This document shows positions 49,648 to 61,416 of a stretch of DNA of 64,000 bases, one piece after another; within the stretch, counting starts at the first letter, position 1; every line of letters starts with the position of its first letter. Source of the DNA: Marsupella aquatica (taxonomy: Eukaryota > Marchantiophyta); the NCBI GenBank assembly GCA_973895155.1, contig OZ316893.1, positions 5,270,001-5,334,000 on the forward strand. Direction: 5' to 3'. Below the pieces are notes generated by a model that worked only from the letters and a program-made list of their open reading frames with translations, did not search any database and was not told the origin of the DNA. The translations under genes and the position numbers were made by a program.

Positions 49648-51680
49648 ATTTGCTCCAATTCCAATGAGAACAAAGGTGATCATATATTATAAGTCAGTAT
49701 TTCACTTGACGCACAAAAATTTAATGCAGGTCAATTGAAAATTGGTGTTCCCGGGTAATGGCTTGATGTCTTGACGTCTTTCAAGTTCAAGGCCATCAAG
49801 TTTTCAAGCCACAGAGGAGAGCCATTTGATAGTTTACCTGAAACAGGCTATGAATAGTCAGGAGACTGTAACTTACATATGATTTCCCATTCAAGATTTT
49901 AAATGGCACTATCCCCCGTGCTATCCAAGTCAATATCAACATACTGAGCAAGTCCATCCAGGATTTGCCAGTCCATCTGAGCTTCACCGACAATGTGGAG
50001 TTCCATTTGGGCTTCATGTTTGGAAATGGCTGGAGGTGGCTTTCCAAGGAAAAAAGGGTGGCATTCAAGCATGATGTCTATCAATCCTACATGAAGCATT
50101 TAAATGTTCATATGAAGTGATCATCTAGAATTCTGACACTTTGGCTCCTTCATTCGAGGCATTTGACTTCATTTAGATTTTGGTCTGAAGTCTATCTCAC
50201 GGACAAGAATTGACTCTCAAGGTTGCTTTGGCACAAAAAAACTCAAACGTTCCCCAACATTGGGTAAAGCCACCCTAACCTCATTGAGTTTTGAAATATG
50301 CATTACATTCAATTTCATTAGACCTGGTCAATTATGGTTTTCTGAAATTTCTGGAAGAAAATTTGATAGTGAATACCTCAACCAGGCTTGAGGAGGAGTG
50401 ATGCAACTTTCTTATCTCTGCAATCAGAAAGGTGCACCCAAAAATTACAAATTGGCTAAACGCATTGGATCATGTCTAGGTAGTTTGCGACCTTCATCAA
50501 AAAACCCAATATTTGAAGAAAGCCCATTTGATGGGCATTGAGATACCTCAGTCTGCTGTCCCCATTGTGTCCGACACTCCTTTATGGTCTTCAGAGGAGT
50601 GTATTCGTTTGTTTTGAACATTTTATACACACTGGCTAGACAAAAGCCCCGTAAATGTCTTTCATATCTCCGTCGAATTGATTGTTTTTGTGCTTCCCAA
50701 TTCTACAACTGTACCCTATGATTTCTCATTGGTTGCCAACGCCTTGTTAGCACTATAGAGAATTGGGTTGCCTATCACATGCAGTTTGCCAACTTGTGGG
50801 CCCTGTTAAATGATGGAACACTTGAAAGGCACATCACTTCCATGAGCTTAAGAAAGCTCATGGTTGTCTATGCATCTAAAATTTGACTCTTGCCCTTATA
50901 GCCATCATCTAGCAGTTGACATTCAATTTCAGTGAATTCAAAGTACTCACACATTATTTGGGGAAGTTTTCATATAATTTGACATATGACTGTGATCATA
51001 TCTAAGAATTAGTTAACTTGTGGACTTTATATGCTACTCCATTTTCAAGTCTAAGACATGACTACCTAAGCATTTTTTCTTTGCCAAAATGCTAAAGTGA
51101 GTTGCAAAACCTCACCAATACGAGTAACTGTTCACCACAAATTCAAAGGATGACAAAGAAGATGATTAGCTGGCTCTTACTTTGGCTGCTCTCTTGTGGC
51201 TAAAAATTTGTGAAAAACTTCTTATAAATAGCTAAACCATTTGTTATTTATTTATATTCTGAAAATTTTAGTAATCCTTTTGGGATTTGCATGACTGTCA
51301 AAAGTGACTATATATAGCCACATGAGCCAAGCTTCACACATGCCAACAAGATTAGAGTGGTAGAGACTCTTAATAATGATCCAACAATTATTTTTCAACA
51401 TCTACATTCAATGAATGGAACTCACATCTCAAATTGCCACAGAGCGCAGTCTAAAACTTTCCAGACATTTTACTTTCTTCTAATTTGTCACATGAAATCA
51501 TTTTTTACAGAGATTTGTTTTAGTCTACAATCATTTTCTGTATTTTACAACCAATATTTTAAGTCAAATGTCCTTGACTTCAATATCGACTTGAACTATG
51601 TGCCTCAAGAGCTCGTAGAGTCATCTGGTATTTTATACCACATGTTTCACATATCAAAGCCTCTACCAACTCTTTTGTGC
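49648..51680. other. Intergenic interval, AT-rich
   Basis: No gene recognised. The end nearest 51680 is likely the 3' untranslated region of the GT90 gene. I see no poly-T run on the plus strand directly after the GT90 stop, so there is no sign of a retrocopy tail. Confidence 0.4.
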
Positions 51681-53489
51681 TTAGCATTTGTTATTGGCAG
51701 GCATGTAAGCCTCCCACCCATAATCTTTGAAAACTCTTCCTCTATCACTTGACATAGTGCAAGGAGTTGCAGTATACGACATGTGTTTCCTTGCTTGTTT
51801 CATCAATAACTTTGAAAGGGGTTGGGCTAGGCATAAGATGTAGTCTTGCGTCACCAAGTTTGCAGATCTTGAAATCATTGGCTGAAACTTCTGCAGCTGA
51901 GCATACTTGACCAAGACATGATACATGTAGTCATATACCTTGTCCATGCTAACCTCTGTTTGTACAAATGCTTGTCCTTCCTCACCAATTGCTTCCCCCC
52001 GCAATGGATTTAATTCTTCACTGTCTACCACTTCATTAAGTTTTGGACAGAGCTTGGAACTACAACTTTCTTTGGGTCGCACTTGGACATAGTGAACCCC
52101 TGGCTGCAGCCCCCTCTGAAAAAAGTCATAGTAACTTGGTGCAACAACCATTGTGGTAGATCCACATGCCATAATGTACTTCAAACTCGCTGACCAAGAG
52201 ACCCCTTCAACATACACCATATACCTATGGGTACATTGATCTTCCAATTTTGAATTTTTTTTCCCTTTTGAAAGCTCATTATACCAATCTTGGATCATAA
52301 CATCAACCTTGGGATTGTCTGTTGCATTCTGGCAGAAAAGAAGCTGCTCTCGGAATATTGCCGGTTGCCCCTCCTTTCCAACAAAAGGGTTTCCCCTCCA
52401 ATATGCCTTCTTATCCCTTTTCCTCCAGGCTTTCTTTTTGGAACCCTTGGCAATCTTGTCAAATTCCTGATCCCATGATTCCATCAGAATTTCAGACCAG
52501 CCCCAAAATGACCAATCAGGCCAAGGGATATCATGATGTGCGCGATTGCTGCAATAGCTAAATAGAGGAATTGCCCTGTAGTTGCTGATCTTGGCATAAG
52601 GTTTATCCCAACAATTGAACATGAACTCCACATCTGGAATTTTGTTCTTATACTTCTCCAAGAGGAGCAATAGTCCCCATATTGTAAACAACAGACGAGT
52701 CTGATAACATTCATGATGTAGATCAATATACAATGTGCCATTTAGAATGATAACTCTGAATGCTGCATATCTCTTGCCCAGCTCAAGAGTACTTCGTAAG
52801 ATTCCTGACTCTTTCCAAGGAGCTAGATCCTCATGAATCCAATTGAAGTACCGTGGACACTCTTCAAATTTTCTGTACTGGAAGTCTTCAATGTTTGTTC
52901 TTCCCTTGTTGTTGTTGGCAGATGGTGCACTTGGAGTACCATTGCCTGTGTTTAACACATTGAGATCAGAGGAGCACTGGAGTATTTGAACAACTCTCTC
53001 CAACTTGAAGATGTCAGAACCCACTTGGTTCTGCTTTTCAGCCCACAATGCTGGGATTAAGGAGTCCACCAATTTGGTCTTATTAGTCACAAAGCCATAC
53101 TTCTGCAATAGGATTCCTATCTCATTGCCTTGTTTCACACTAGGCTTCCTTAGAGGGCCCAACCCAGTAGAGCCTATGAAAACAAGCACGAGCACAGGCA
53201 ACAGGAGGAGCCATGCCACAGAGCACGGCCATTGTCGAGGAGGGTTGGCCCCATTAGACTGAGTAGCAATTTTTTCTTGAAACCAAACTTTCATCATGAC
53301 AATCCACTTGTGAGTAGTCACAATGGCCAGTCTTCTCGTTGCAATCATGGGCCCCTCATTCTGTTTGTCAATCTTGTTGTAATTTTCAGGTCTCTCTCCA
53401 GCTTCAACCTTGTGCAACTCTCTTGCACTGCTGTCTTCTTCTAGATGTCTTTGTGAAAGCTTTTGACACCAGCCAATTGCACTCTTCAT
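51681..53489 (-). CDS. GT90-family O-glycosyltransferase (Rumi/DUF821-like), single exon
   Basis: A 602-residue predicted type II Golgi/ER membrane protein. A cytosolic N-terminus of about 87 residues precedes a transmembrane segment at about 88–110, a stem region and a GT90 catalytic domain from about 205. Conserved blocks include PRYFNWIHEDLAPWKESGI (212–230), FRVIILNGTLYID, FTIWGLLLLLEKY, PDVEFMFNCWDKP (285–297), PWPDWSFWGWSEI (322–334), AYWRGNPFV (362–370), QCTHRYMVYVEGVSWSASLKYIMACGS and YYDFFQRGL. The Asp of the WDKP segment matches the family's DDRP position. Plant GT90 proteins are thought to modify cell-wall or secreted glycans, but donor and acceptor cannot be told from sequence. 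Later Met codons at residues 48 and 65 are possible starts and would shorten the cytosolic tail. No intron is needed. Confidence 0.88.
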   Translation of the reverse strand: MKSAIGWCQKLSQRHLEEDSSARELHKVEAGERPENYNKIDKQNEGPMIATRRLAIVTTHKWIVMMKVWFQEKIATQSNGANPPRQWPCSVAWLLLLPVLVLVFIGSTGLGPLRKPSVKQGNEIGILLQKYGFVTNKTKLVDSLIPALWAEKQNQVGSDIFKLERVVQILQCSSDLNVLNTGNGTPSAPSANNNKGRTNIEDFQYRKFEECPRYFNWIHEDLAPWKESGILRSTLELGKRYAAFRVIILNGTLYIDLHHECYQTRLLFTIWGLLLLLEKYKNKIPDVEFMFNCWDKPYAKISNYRAIPLFSYCSNRAHHDIPWPDWSFWGWSEILMESWDQEFDKIAKGSKKKAWRKRDKKAYWRGNPFVGKEGQPAIFREQLLFCQNATDNPKVDVMIQDWYNELSKGKKNSKLEDQCTHRYMVYVEGVSWSASLKYIMACGSTTMVVAPSYYDFFQRGLQPGVHYVQVRPKESCSSKLCPKLNEVVDSEELNPLRGEAIGEEGQAFVQTEVSMDKVYDYMYHVLVKYAQLQKFQPMISRSANLVTQDYILCLAQPLSKLLMKQARKHMSYTATPCTMSSDRGRVFKDYGWEAYMPANNKC

Positions 53490-55902
53490 TTGATCTCAGG
53501 GCCCAAATGTTAAAACTGCTTGATTTGGCACAAGAGTTATTAACTTTCTTCTATGCATTTTTGGTCAGGTTTGCTGTTGTGCTCTGTGTGAGGTTGACTG
53601 ACCTCTACTGGGACCAAGGAGGATTGAAGATTGGATGAAGAACCAGTGCAAATAGAAATTTTTGTCCTGGCTAGTTGAAAAATCTTCCCATGATACTGAA
53701 AATCCACTTTTCCAGGTTGGAAAACAATGACTTTCCCGTCAAGAATCATTTTCAGTCTAATGATAAGTTTGACGCCTTCTCTTAGATGGCCAAAAACACT
53801 TTTTTATTCTGTTATTTGTCACATAATGCCAACTTCTCTGGAAATGTAATGAATGGGATATTTGGATTGTTTTTCATCCACTCTTCAGTACTTCTTGCTG
53901 ACTTCAAGGGACATTTAGAGTCATATAGAGCATAAGAGCATAATGACAATTGGTCAAGAATTCATAGATTTTGATGAATCAATCATGTACCTTTGCCATT
54001 TGTAAAGTTCACATTGCAAAAGTGGTCATTCCCTTCAAGCATATGGTAGAGATCTCTATACCTCTCGGTGACGAGGTTTTTGCTCAAATCCAAAAACCTC
54101 AAATATGTCTTCTGAATATAGAATTCCACTTCTCTGTTGTTTTCCTCATCAATTGATATCACTCCATGGGATTCTCACCAAGCCAATGAAGCAATTCATC
54201 TTGGACCCAATTCTCTGCTTACTGTGCCTGTGAAAGTTTCATTTACAGCAACATAGTATCCTTCGGTTCCAGCTTGACACATTCCAAATTGAAGTTTTCA
54301 GTAGGATGGGGATGTTTGCTCCAGCTAGGCCCCACCAAGCCTAACTGTGCAGGAACATTTTTGTTGGATTCCAGTTTAGCAACCCAACCCAACCCCAAAA
54401 GGCCTCAAGCTTCTAGTTAGTTAATACCAGGATTATGGCCATTCTGCCTCCCTTCCTGCCACTCTTTGTAACTGCCAGTGAGTTCTTGGCCCTCACTCTG
54501 TTTGGTCCACATCAGTTCATGGTTTGGGGTAGGCATGATCCTCCTTTAACAAGTTCATTTACTGTACCTGAGAGTAAATAATTTAAAAGAGCATCAAAGG
54601 TTTCCTTCTGGAGTAGCAAAATGATGACGGGGAAGCTTCAATTGACAACCTCCTGTGTGTAGCATTGAAGATATGATCTACTAAAAAGGTGTCAAATTAG
54701 CTGCAACCCAAGCAACTCTCAGAAATTCATATCAGCGCAGCCATCCGCAGCCAATGTCTATGGACGAGAGAAAGGGCTGGGCGACTGGGATTTATTTAGT
54801 CTGTAGCAGGGTGCAGGACCATATCAAATTTTCTGTGTGTAACAAACACCGGAGTGCAAGCATTACTGATGGCATTTGGCCATAGTTGGTACTAGTGGTT
54901 GTTGCTGTGAGGGTGTTCTGTCAATTCAAGCAAAACCACTCTAATAGAAATGTTTGCAATAGACAGAAAAATTCTTCTTTAAAGCCAAATCTTGGCAATC
55001 AAATCTATTGGCTGTGTAGGTCATTTAGCTTTCCACATTGCATCCAAGAATTGTACTACAATCTTCTCCAGAACAGGCTGCTCAGGCGTCCTATTTGGAA
55101 ATTAATGAAGAAATAGGGGATAAGGTTATCTTTACTCAAATTTAGCGCCTGGTTGCAATTTGGAGGAGTGTCTATGTAAGCACAACTGGAAATTCTAACT
55201 GAAAAGCAATGGCACAGCTGGATGTTCTAATCAAAAAGTAAAATAATTGTGGGATTGGACTTGAAGCACATTCTTCAACAACATGCAGGGGTCTTTTGGA
55301 AGAATGGTTCTCAATTTGAATAGAGTAGAAAGCACCGTACATGTGTTCTATTCCAATCCAGAGTGCCCCAGGAATTCTTTCCAGGGGAAGACGGTAGGGA
55401 TGTCTATCCAGCAGCAATGGGTCACTTTCCTTGCATTTCCTCTTGGACTCATTCTAACATTCACCACCCTGGACAAGTTTCAAAAATTAAGATTTCTATC
55501 ATTTTGCCACTTTTCTTTTGTTGAAATTCATAATATACCACTCTTTTTAGTTTACTTATTACTTTATTATTTCTTTCCTCATGTAAGCTAAGCAATATAA
55601 CTTTCTGAGATATACTCTTTTGCCACCTTTTTTTGGGCAAAATTATTACCTTGCCATGCTTTTTAGATTATTTACTAGAATGCCACCTTTTTGCAGCAGT
55701 GGTTAAGTGAACCACCTACGGTTAACTCATACTCATCCGACGACCGAAATCATGCCACATGTCTGCATCCAATGGTGGGGATTTCCCTCAAAATATCTCT
55801 ACCCAACTTGTTCTGCCCCAGCTGAAGGGGTTTGTTGCCTAGTGTGAGCCCGCCCCCTCCTGCCCTCTCCAGCTGTTGAAAACCTCTCCCTAATATTTTT
55901 GG
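53490..55902. other. Non-coding interval, GT90 upstream region
   Basis: The part near 53500 is the likely promoter and leader of the GT90 gene. No further gene recognised; open frames are short and unlike known proteins. Confidence 0.4.
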
Positions 55903-56002
55903 TTAGTTCCTATCAATCCAGTAGCCTCCTAATCCTTGCTTTTAGGGTAGGATTAGTTCCTATCAATCCAGTCGCCTCCTAATCCTTGCTTTTAGGGTAG
56001 GA
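55903..56002. repeat. Tandem duplication, 50-bp period
   Basis: Two copies (55903–55952 and 55953–56002) differ at only one or two positions. Both contain CCTATCAATCCAGT and CTTTTAGGGTAGGA. Confidence 0.93.
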
Positions 56003-56635
56003 GCAAGACAAAAACATTGCACTCACGTTTTTCCCAAGGTAATAGTTTTGAAAAAAAAAGGTGGCAAAACAATGAATCTCAGATGTTACTTTAGAGTATT
56101 AATTTGAAATTATCCAATGATAACATTGGACCGGGGCACTTTGACACTTTGCAATGTGGGTCCCACAGTATACTCATGCCTGAGCCAAATTATGTATTTG
56201 GGATTTAAGAATAAAAGTTACTGGTATATTACCATTAACGGAGGTACTCGTTATTTTCATGATTTCTTGTCAAAATACTCGTGATCGGTAAGTTTTCCCC
56301 GGACAACAAAGGAGCTTGGCCATATAAGGGAAGTACTTCAACGTAGTAATAAGTACCAGGAGTTGTGGCTTGAAAATTACTCTCCATCCGACAACTTACT
56401 TAACGGCAAGGTTCCATGGGCGTACGATCAATCGATCACCACGAGATCCCCCAAACCCCGGGGTGAGCGGGTTCGACAAGACAGTACTGTGACTAAATTG
56501 ACAGTGTCACGGCCGTTGCGCTCGTGCCATCCCTTCCAGGGAGCGCGGTCGCCCTCACGACCGAAGCATGCTATGGGCGGGTGACGAAGCAGGCTCGGGC
56601 TGGCGCCCTAAAGGCGGTAGCAAAGAGCTCAGAAT

Positions 56636-57055
56636 GGCAAATGGGCCTGCTCAGCGGAAATTCGATCTAAGGGCGGGCTCGGGCGGGCTATTTCATCGAT
56701 GCTGGATTGCCAATCTGAACTCTGTGGAAACTTGCTCGAAGAGCGGGCTCCTTCATAGTTGCTGAAGTGCCATATCCGAACTCTGTGGAAATTCGCTCGA
56801 AGAGCCGGCTCTTTTACCGATGTTGTAGTGCCAAATCCGAACTCTGTGGAAACTTTTCTCGAAGAGCGGGGCTCTTTCATAGTTGCTGAAGTGCCAAGTC
56901 CGAACTCTGTGGAAATTTGCTCGAAGAGCGGGCTCTTTTATCGATGCTGTTGTGTCAAATCCGAACTCTGGAAATTCGCTCGAAGAGCGGACTCTGTCAT
57001 CGATGCTGAATTGCCAATCTGAATTCTATGGTAATTCGCTCGAAGGGCATGAGCT
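56636..57055. repeat. 61-bp minisatellite, about six copies
   Basis: Units marked by GAACTCTGTGGAAA at 56717, 56778, 56839, 56902, 56963 and a degenerate one at 57021, with spacings of 61, 61, 63, 61 and 58. Each also contains GCTCGAAGAGCGGGCTC. Alternate units share CATAGTTGCTGAAGTGCC or CGATGCTG, hinting at a two-unit higher-order period. A degenerate copy precedes the array. Confidence 0.93.
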
Positions 57056-57104
57056 GGGATAAAAGTGAAGGAGCGTGTTGGAATTGCTGCTCTTTGTAAA
57101 CCTG

Positions 57105-57483
57105 AAGAAGAATAGAAGGGAAGCGTAGGAGCATTGGACTGCAGTACGGCACCGCGATTGACATTGTACTCTTTGCCATATTGTTTTTTTGGTCTTAAAC
57201 AGGACCTTTGCCTTTCGCAGTTATGTCTCGTCCCAATTTGATGATCGCCATGATCACGGTCGATTCTGGCGAACCCTGACAAGCCTGAGGAAGAATAGAA
57301 AGGAAAGCTCGGAGCATCGGAGGACAGCAGTACTGTACCACGAGCGACATTGTACTCCCTTGCAATTTTTATTTTTCCTCTTGAACGGAAACTTTACCTT
57401 TCGCAATTTTGTCTCGTCCCCTGTTGATGATCAGTGCGAAGCTCGAACTGCCATGATCACGGTCGACTCTGGCCAACCCTGAC
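57105..57483. repeat. Diverged tandem duplication, period about 190 bp
   Basis: 57105–57281 and 57282–57483 share GAAGAATAGAA, GACATTGTACTC, CTTTCGCA, TCTCGTCCC and CCATGATCACGGTCGA...AACCCTGAC in the same order. The second copy has an extra block before the CATGATCACGG segment. Confidence 0.85.
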
Positions 57484-59616
57484 ATGAATTGAAAGTTCTG
57501 GTAAATTGACTTTGTACTAAGGATTGAGTTTGCTGCCAGATAAGGGAAGGTCGACGATCGGTAGATTGCTCACTTCCGGGTTCAGTCTGGGTGAATTGTA
57601 GTGAGTAAGTAAGTTTGAGTTCGCTGCAATCTATCCAACACGAGAGTCGACAATCAGTAGATCCAATCGGTCGCATTTAGATTTCGGAGGAATAAGAGTA
57701 CGGTCTTAGGGATACCGTAACATCCAAAGACTCCCGGAAGGATGCTACGCAGTAGTAACCGAAAGTACAATCCTGTGGACTATGAGAGAGACTATCGATT
57801 TGGACTGCAGATTTTGCCGATTTTGCCGACAACCTGACTTTTTGACAATTCAGGTCAGGTTTGAAACGCGTATTTGCTTTGCCAGTAGTCCTGATTCCTT
57901 GAAAATGATCTACATACTCGGGAAGCATGAGTAGGCGCATTTCCTCGGGGATTAGGCTGTGCATATTTCGCATAATTTGGCTTCGAAAACTCGCCTGTCT
58001 TCCTGGCTTGCCATACATACATGATCTCGCAGTCAAGATTCAAGATATTGTACCGACGATCCTGTCTGACTGGAAGACGGGTGCTAATGTGATTATGGTA
58101 ACAGTACTCGATACTCAGAGTTATGGTGGCCCCCACGTGCTAACCTCCTTTGCTCGTAGACCTTCGTTTGTACTACGGTAGCCTCGCTAATGAGGGCCCA
58201 TTTCCATTACAGTTTCGGAAGCTAACCAGATAGATTCGAATTCCTGAATTGTGCAATGCAGAGAGCAGGAAAACTCGAGATTAGGTACGATCGAGTATTC
58301 AAGACTCGAGATGTGATTGATTCTGAGCATTCTCATTTGGAGAGAATAGCCGGAAGGACTCAATTCACAAAAGAAAGGGAAAAAGTACAATAGAAAATTT
58401 GGACAATGAACATAAGAAACCACCAATGAAAGCTGGAGAAGGAAACCTCTCAACAAAGGAGATGATACGTGAAAATTCATGTGAAGTACCACAACCCTTT
58501 GAGAAACATATTTGTTTGCAAACTGCATTCCACAAAACCCGAACGGTAAGTCTTAATGCTTCCCACGCGTGTGCTTGCAAGGAGTACAGGAGACATTGTG
58601 AACAGAAAACTGATTAGTGTGTAGAGAAGATAGTTCGTTTGAGGAGTATGTTGAAGTGGCATTCTACACAGATGGAAGATTTTGGACAGCAGTGGCCAGA
58701 CTGCAATATTGTACTCGTTACGGAGCAAGGCAGTGTCGTCTCTAGCGAACTTTTGCTCCGTACTCTGGCTCCAAGAGCAGACTGCGACAAAGGGATGTAC
58801 GTGTGAAATGCCAAGTCGTGATGAGACTGTCAAGGTCAGGAAGGAGGGAGAGCTGCAAACGCTTTCAAAACCAAACGAGGGAGCCAGTACAGTGGTATAA
58901 TAATAATAACTGACCGATAGGGGATTGAATTGGGGGACAGAGGCGGGAAGCAGATAGTTGCGTACAGTTTTTAGATTTTAGGGAATTTGACAGTAATCTG
59001 AGCTGCTCCAGTTGGTCAGAACGATGGAGAGACACGGGGGAGACATTCTGTTGTTCATTTTCGGCAATAAACTGTCAGCGAACGGGAGAAAGCCGGCGAG
59101 CAGAATGGTGAAGTTCCTGCAACTGAAGAAGGATCATAATTGCAATGAAATGAAGACTGTGTGGGTAGCACTCCAGGGATGAGCAAACCGCGACAAGGTA
59201 CTAATGAACAATAAGTATAGTGGGAATCTGGACCGTCTGTCACGAGAGAGACTCAGCGGATTGAACTGAATTGAGGTCAATTGATCGGTCGAATTTACAG
59301 AGATCGAACCAAGAGAATCACTTCGGGAAAAAGAAGGTCAATCCTGTGACACAGAAGCCTACCGAAACCAGGCCTGCGTGTAAGTTCTCCTCAGTTACTA
59401 GAGAGTCAAAGGAATTAATTGGTTGTTGTGTTGGACAGAGAGTGCAAGGAGACTTGGGACAGATTGCAAGTTAGCGAGGAGAAAGGGATCCCGTCACAAG
59501 TGGATGGTGGGTCAGGGAGCGAATGGCAGGCAGGAAGACGTAGCAGTACAAACAAGTTCGCCCTCAGCGGATGTGATACGAAACTTTAGCAAAGTCAAGA
59601 GGAGACCAGTAGGAGA
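57484..59616. other. No recognised gene
   Basis: Further weak internal similarity around 57520–57680 (GTCGAC.ATC.GTAGAT occurs twice). A frame from 59423 to 59791 spans the 21-bp repeats but has no known domain. Confidence 0.35.
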
Positions 59617-59680
59617 TCCTGTCATCGAAACGGACAATCCTATCGTCGAAACGGACAATCCTATCGTCGAAACGGACAGA
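59617..59680. repeat. 21-bp tandem repeat, three copies
   Basis: Three in-phase units built on ATCGTCGAAACGGACAATCCT. In the overlapping frame each codes the heptapeptide PIVETDN, but that frame has no other support. Confidence 0.9.
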
Positions 59681-61416
59681 CTGATGAGTGCAGAGGTGCG
59701 GGCATTTTCCAACACTAAAATAATAAGCCGGAAGTACCCTGGAGCAATAAACAATAGTAGTGCTCCTGACTGTTGCAGTTCAGTACGGTAGCTTAGCCTT
59801 TGTCTCTTGCGTTGCGTGTTGGTGTCTTTCGGGTCTGTGTCCCGATGATTGTCGCTTTTTCATTACCACATGGCTTCTCCCCTCTACCTCTGCAGAGCTT
59901 ACATCGCTCTCGCATTAGAGTCTCATCTTGGCTTGCTGGCGACGAGTCGCCTCAGTTGCAGTCCCCAGCAGATTCTATTGCTCCCCGTGCCGGCTGATGG
60001 TTTGATGTTGCTTGCTGCAGGTCACCTCCTCCGTAAACTGCTACTATTCCTCCTTAGCATGCCGGCAGATAGCTGCAATCACGATTATAAAACTTACACC
60101 GGCATTCTTCTCGCTGCACGCCTGCTTGAGACTGTAGCCTTCCTTTCCGCATACGATTGCAAGACTAACACCGGCAGTCTGCTCTTGCGCACGCCTGTTT
60201 GCTGGTGTAACTTTTGCCTTTGCGCCTCCCTAGTCTACTCTGTTGCTCCCACTCAGTCCCCATCCGCTAATTTGTTGCCATCTGTGCAAATGTTGCTCCT
60301 GACGAGGGTAGCATCCTACTCGCCAGGGCAGCCTGGACAGCGCATCTACAAGGCAAAACACGACACAACACCGTATCCTCGTTCGTTGTCTTTTCTTCCA
60401 ACTCATGGAAGTTACAACTCCTCTAGTGAAGATCTTCGTGATGGGAGTCCTACCGTCGAGTGCGGGGTGTTGGTCACATAACCGTCGGACCAGTGTCCAA
60501 CTGCTGCTGCCCGTCTGCCTGCCATGATTTCGATCACCACTCTTGCAGTGATCTCGAGACGAGGAGGAATAATTACGTCTTCTTCTTCTCCTTCTTCTGG
60601 TTCGTCTCATTGCGGCAGATATCTCGGGATTTGGTCTTGCTGTTGTCCCGCGCAACGCGTTCAAATGGGAGATAGCGATACTTCTGTTGAAGGCGCTACT
60701 GTTGTTGTCAAGAAGGAGATAAATCGATGCAATCGTCCCCCGCCGTTACCTTGGGCCGATCTTCGTGATTGACGGGTTTTATTAATTGGAATAAGATGAT
60801 TCATTGGCAGTCAGGGCTGACATTTGCGGAGGAGCAGCATTAATTCGATGACAGCGAGAATGGATGAGTGAATGTTGTCCAAGTCCAAGCCTCTTTGTCG
60901 TCGTCCCTGTGCTTCAATTGAAGTGTATCAGTTCTTTAGTGGCAGGTTAAAATTTGCGTGCGAAGGTCAGGATAATGTGAGAGGAGAGGATTGGACTGGA
61001 GGTAGTAATTCTCTACATGACCAGCAGGAGCAGAGAGAGAGAGATAGTGAGAGAGAGTTGGCGGGAAAGATCTTCATCCTCTTGTGTCGGTTCACGTCTT
61101 TCAATTTTGTGGGAGGCAGATTACTATCTTCCACAAGGGACACAAGTTCCACTAGGACGAGTTGAGAGACCTCCCATTCGATCGGAGTCGTTCAGGGTTT
61201 TGTGGGAATGAGTTTCATTTTTTCGGGCAGGGATAAGAGTGTCAAGTCGCATTGATGTTATACCTATCAGGACGAGGTGAGACACCTCTTATGCCCCTAT
61301 CCTCAATTGGAGTCACACCAGCTTTGTGACAAACTTCTGGAAGGGATAGAGTAATAGCGCGCATTTGCTCGTAGAAACAGAGGGGATTGGATTGGGTGAG
61401 AGATCGGGAAGGAAAC
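59681..61416 (+). promoter_or_regulatory. Probable upstream region and leader of the F-box gene
   Basis: No recognisable coding sequence. About 60090–60220 contains a diverged duplication built on ACACCGGCA and GCACGCCTG. A GA-rich microsatellite lies at about 61032–61056, a feature often seen in plant leaders. A long leader with an intron is possible but cannot be placed. Confidence 0.35.
61032..61056. repeat. GA-rich microsatellite
   Basis: AGAGAGAGAGATAGTGAGAG-type tract about 370 bp upstream of the F-box start codon. Confidence 0.8.

Noticed and set aside
56759-57022. Open frame running through the 61-bp minisatellite
   Set aside because: The unit length is not a multiple of three, and the frame is open only by chance across a few copies.
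59849-60481. Plus-strand frame of 210 residues, Leu-rich
   Set aside because: Built largely on diverged internal repeats. It lacks any domain and shows no sign of codon-level conservation between its repeats.
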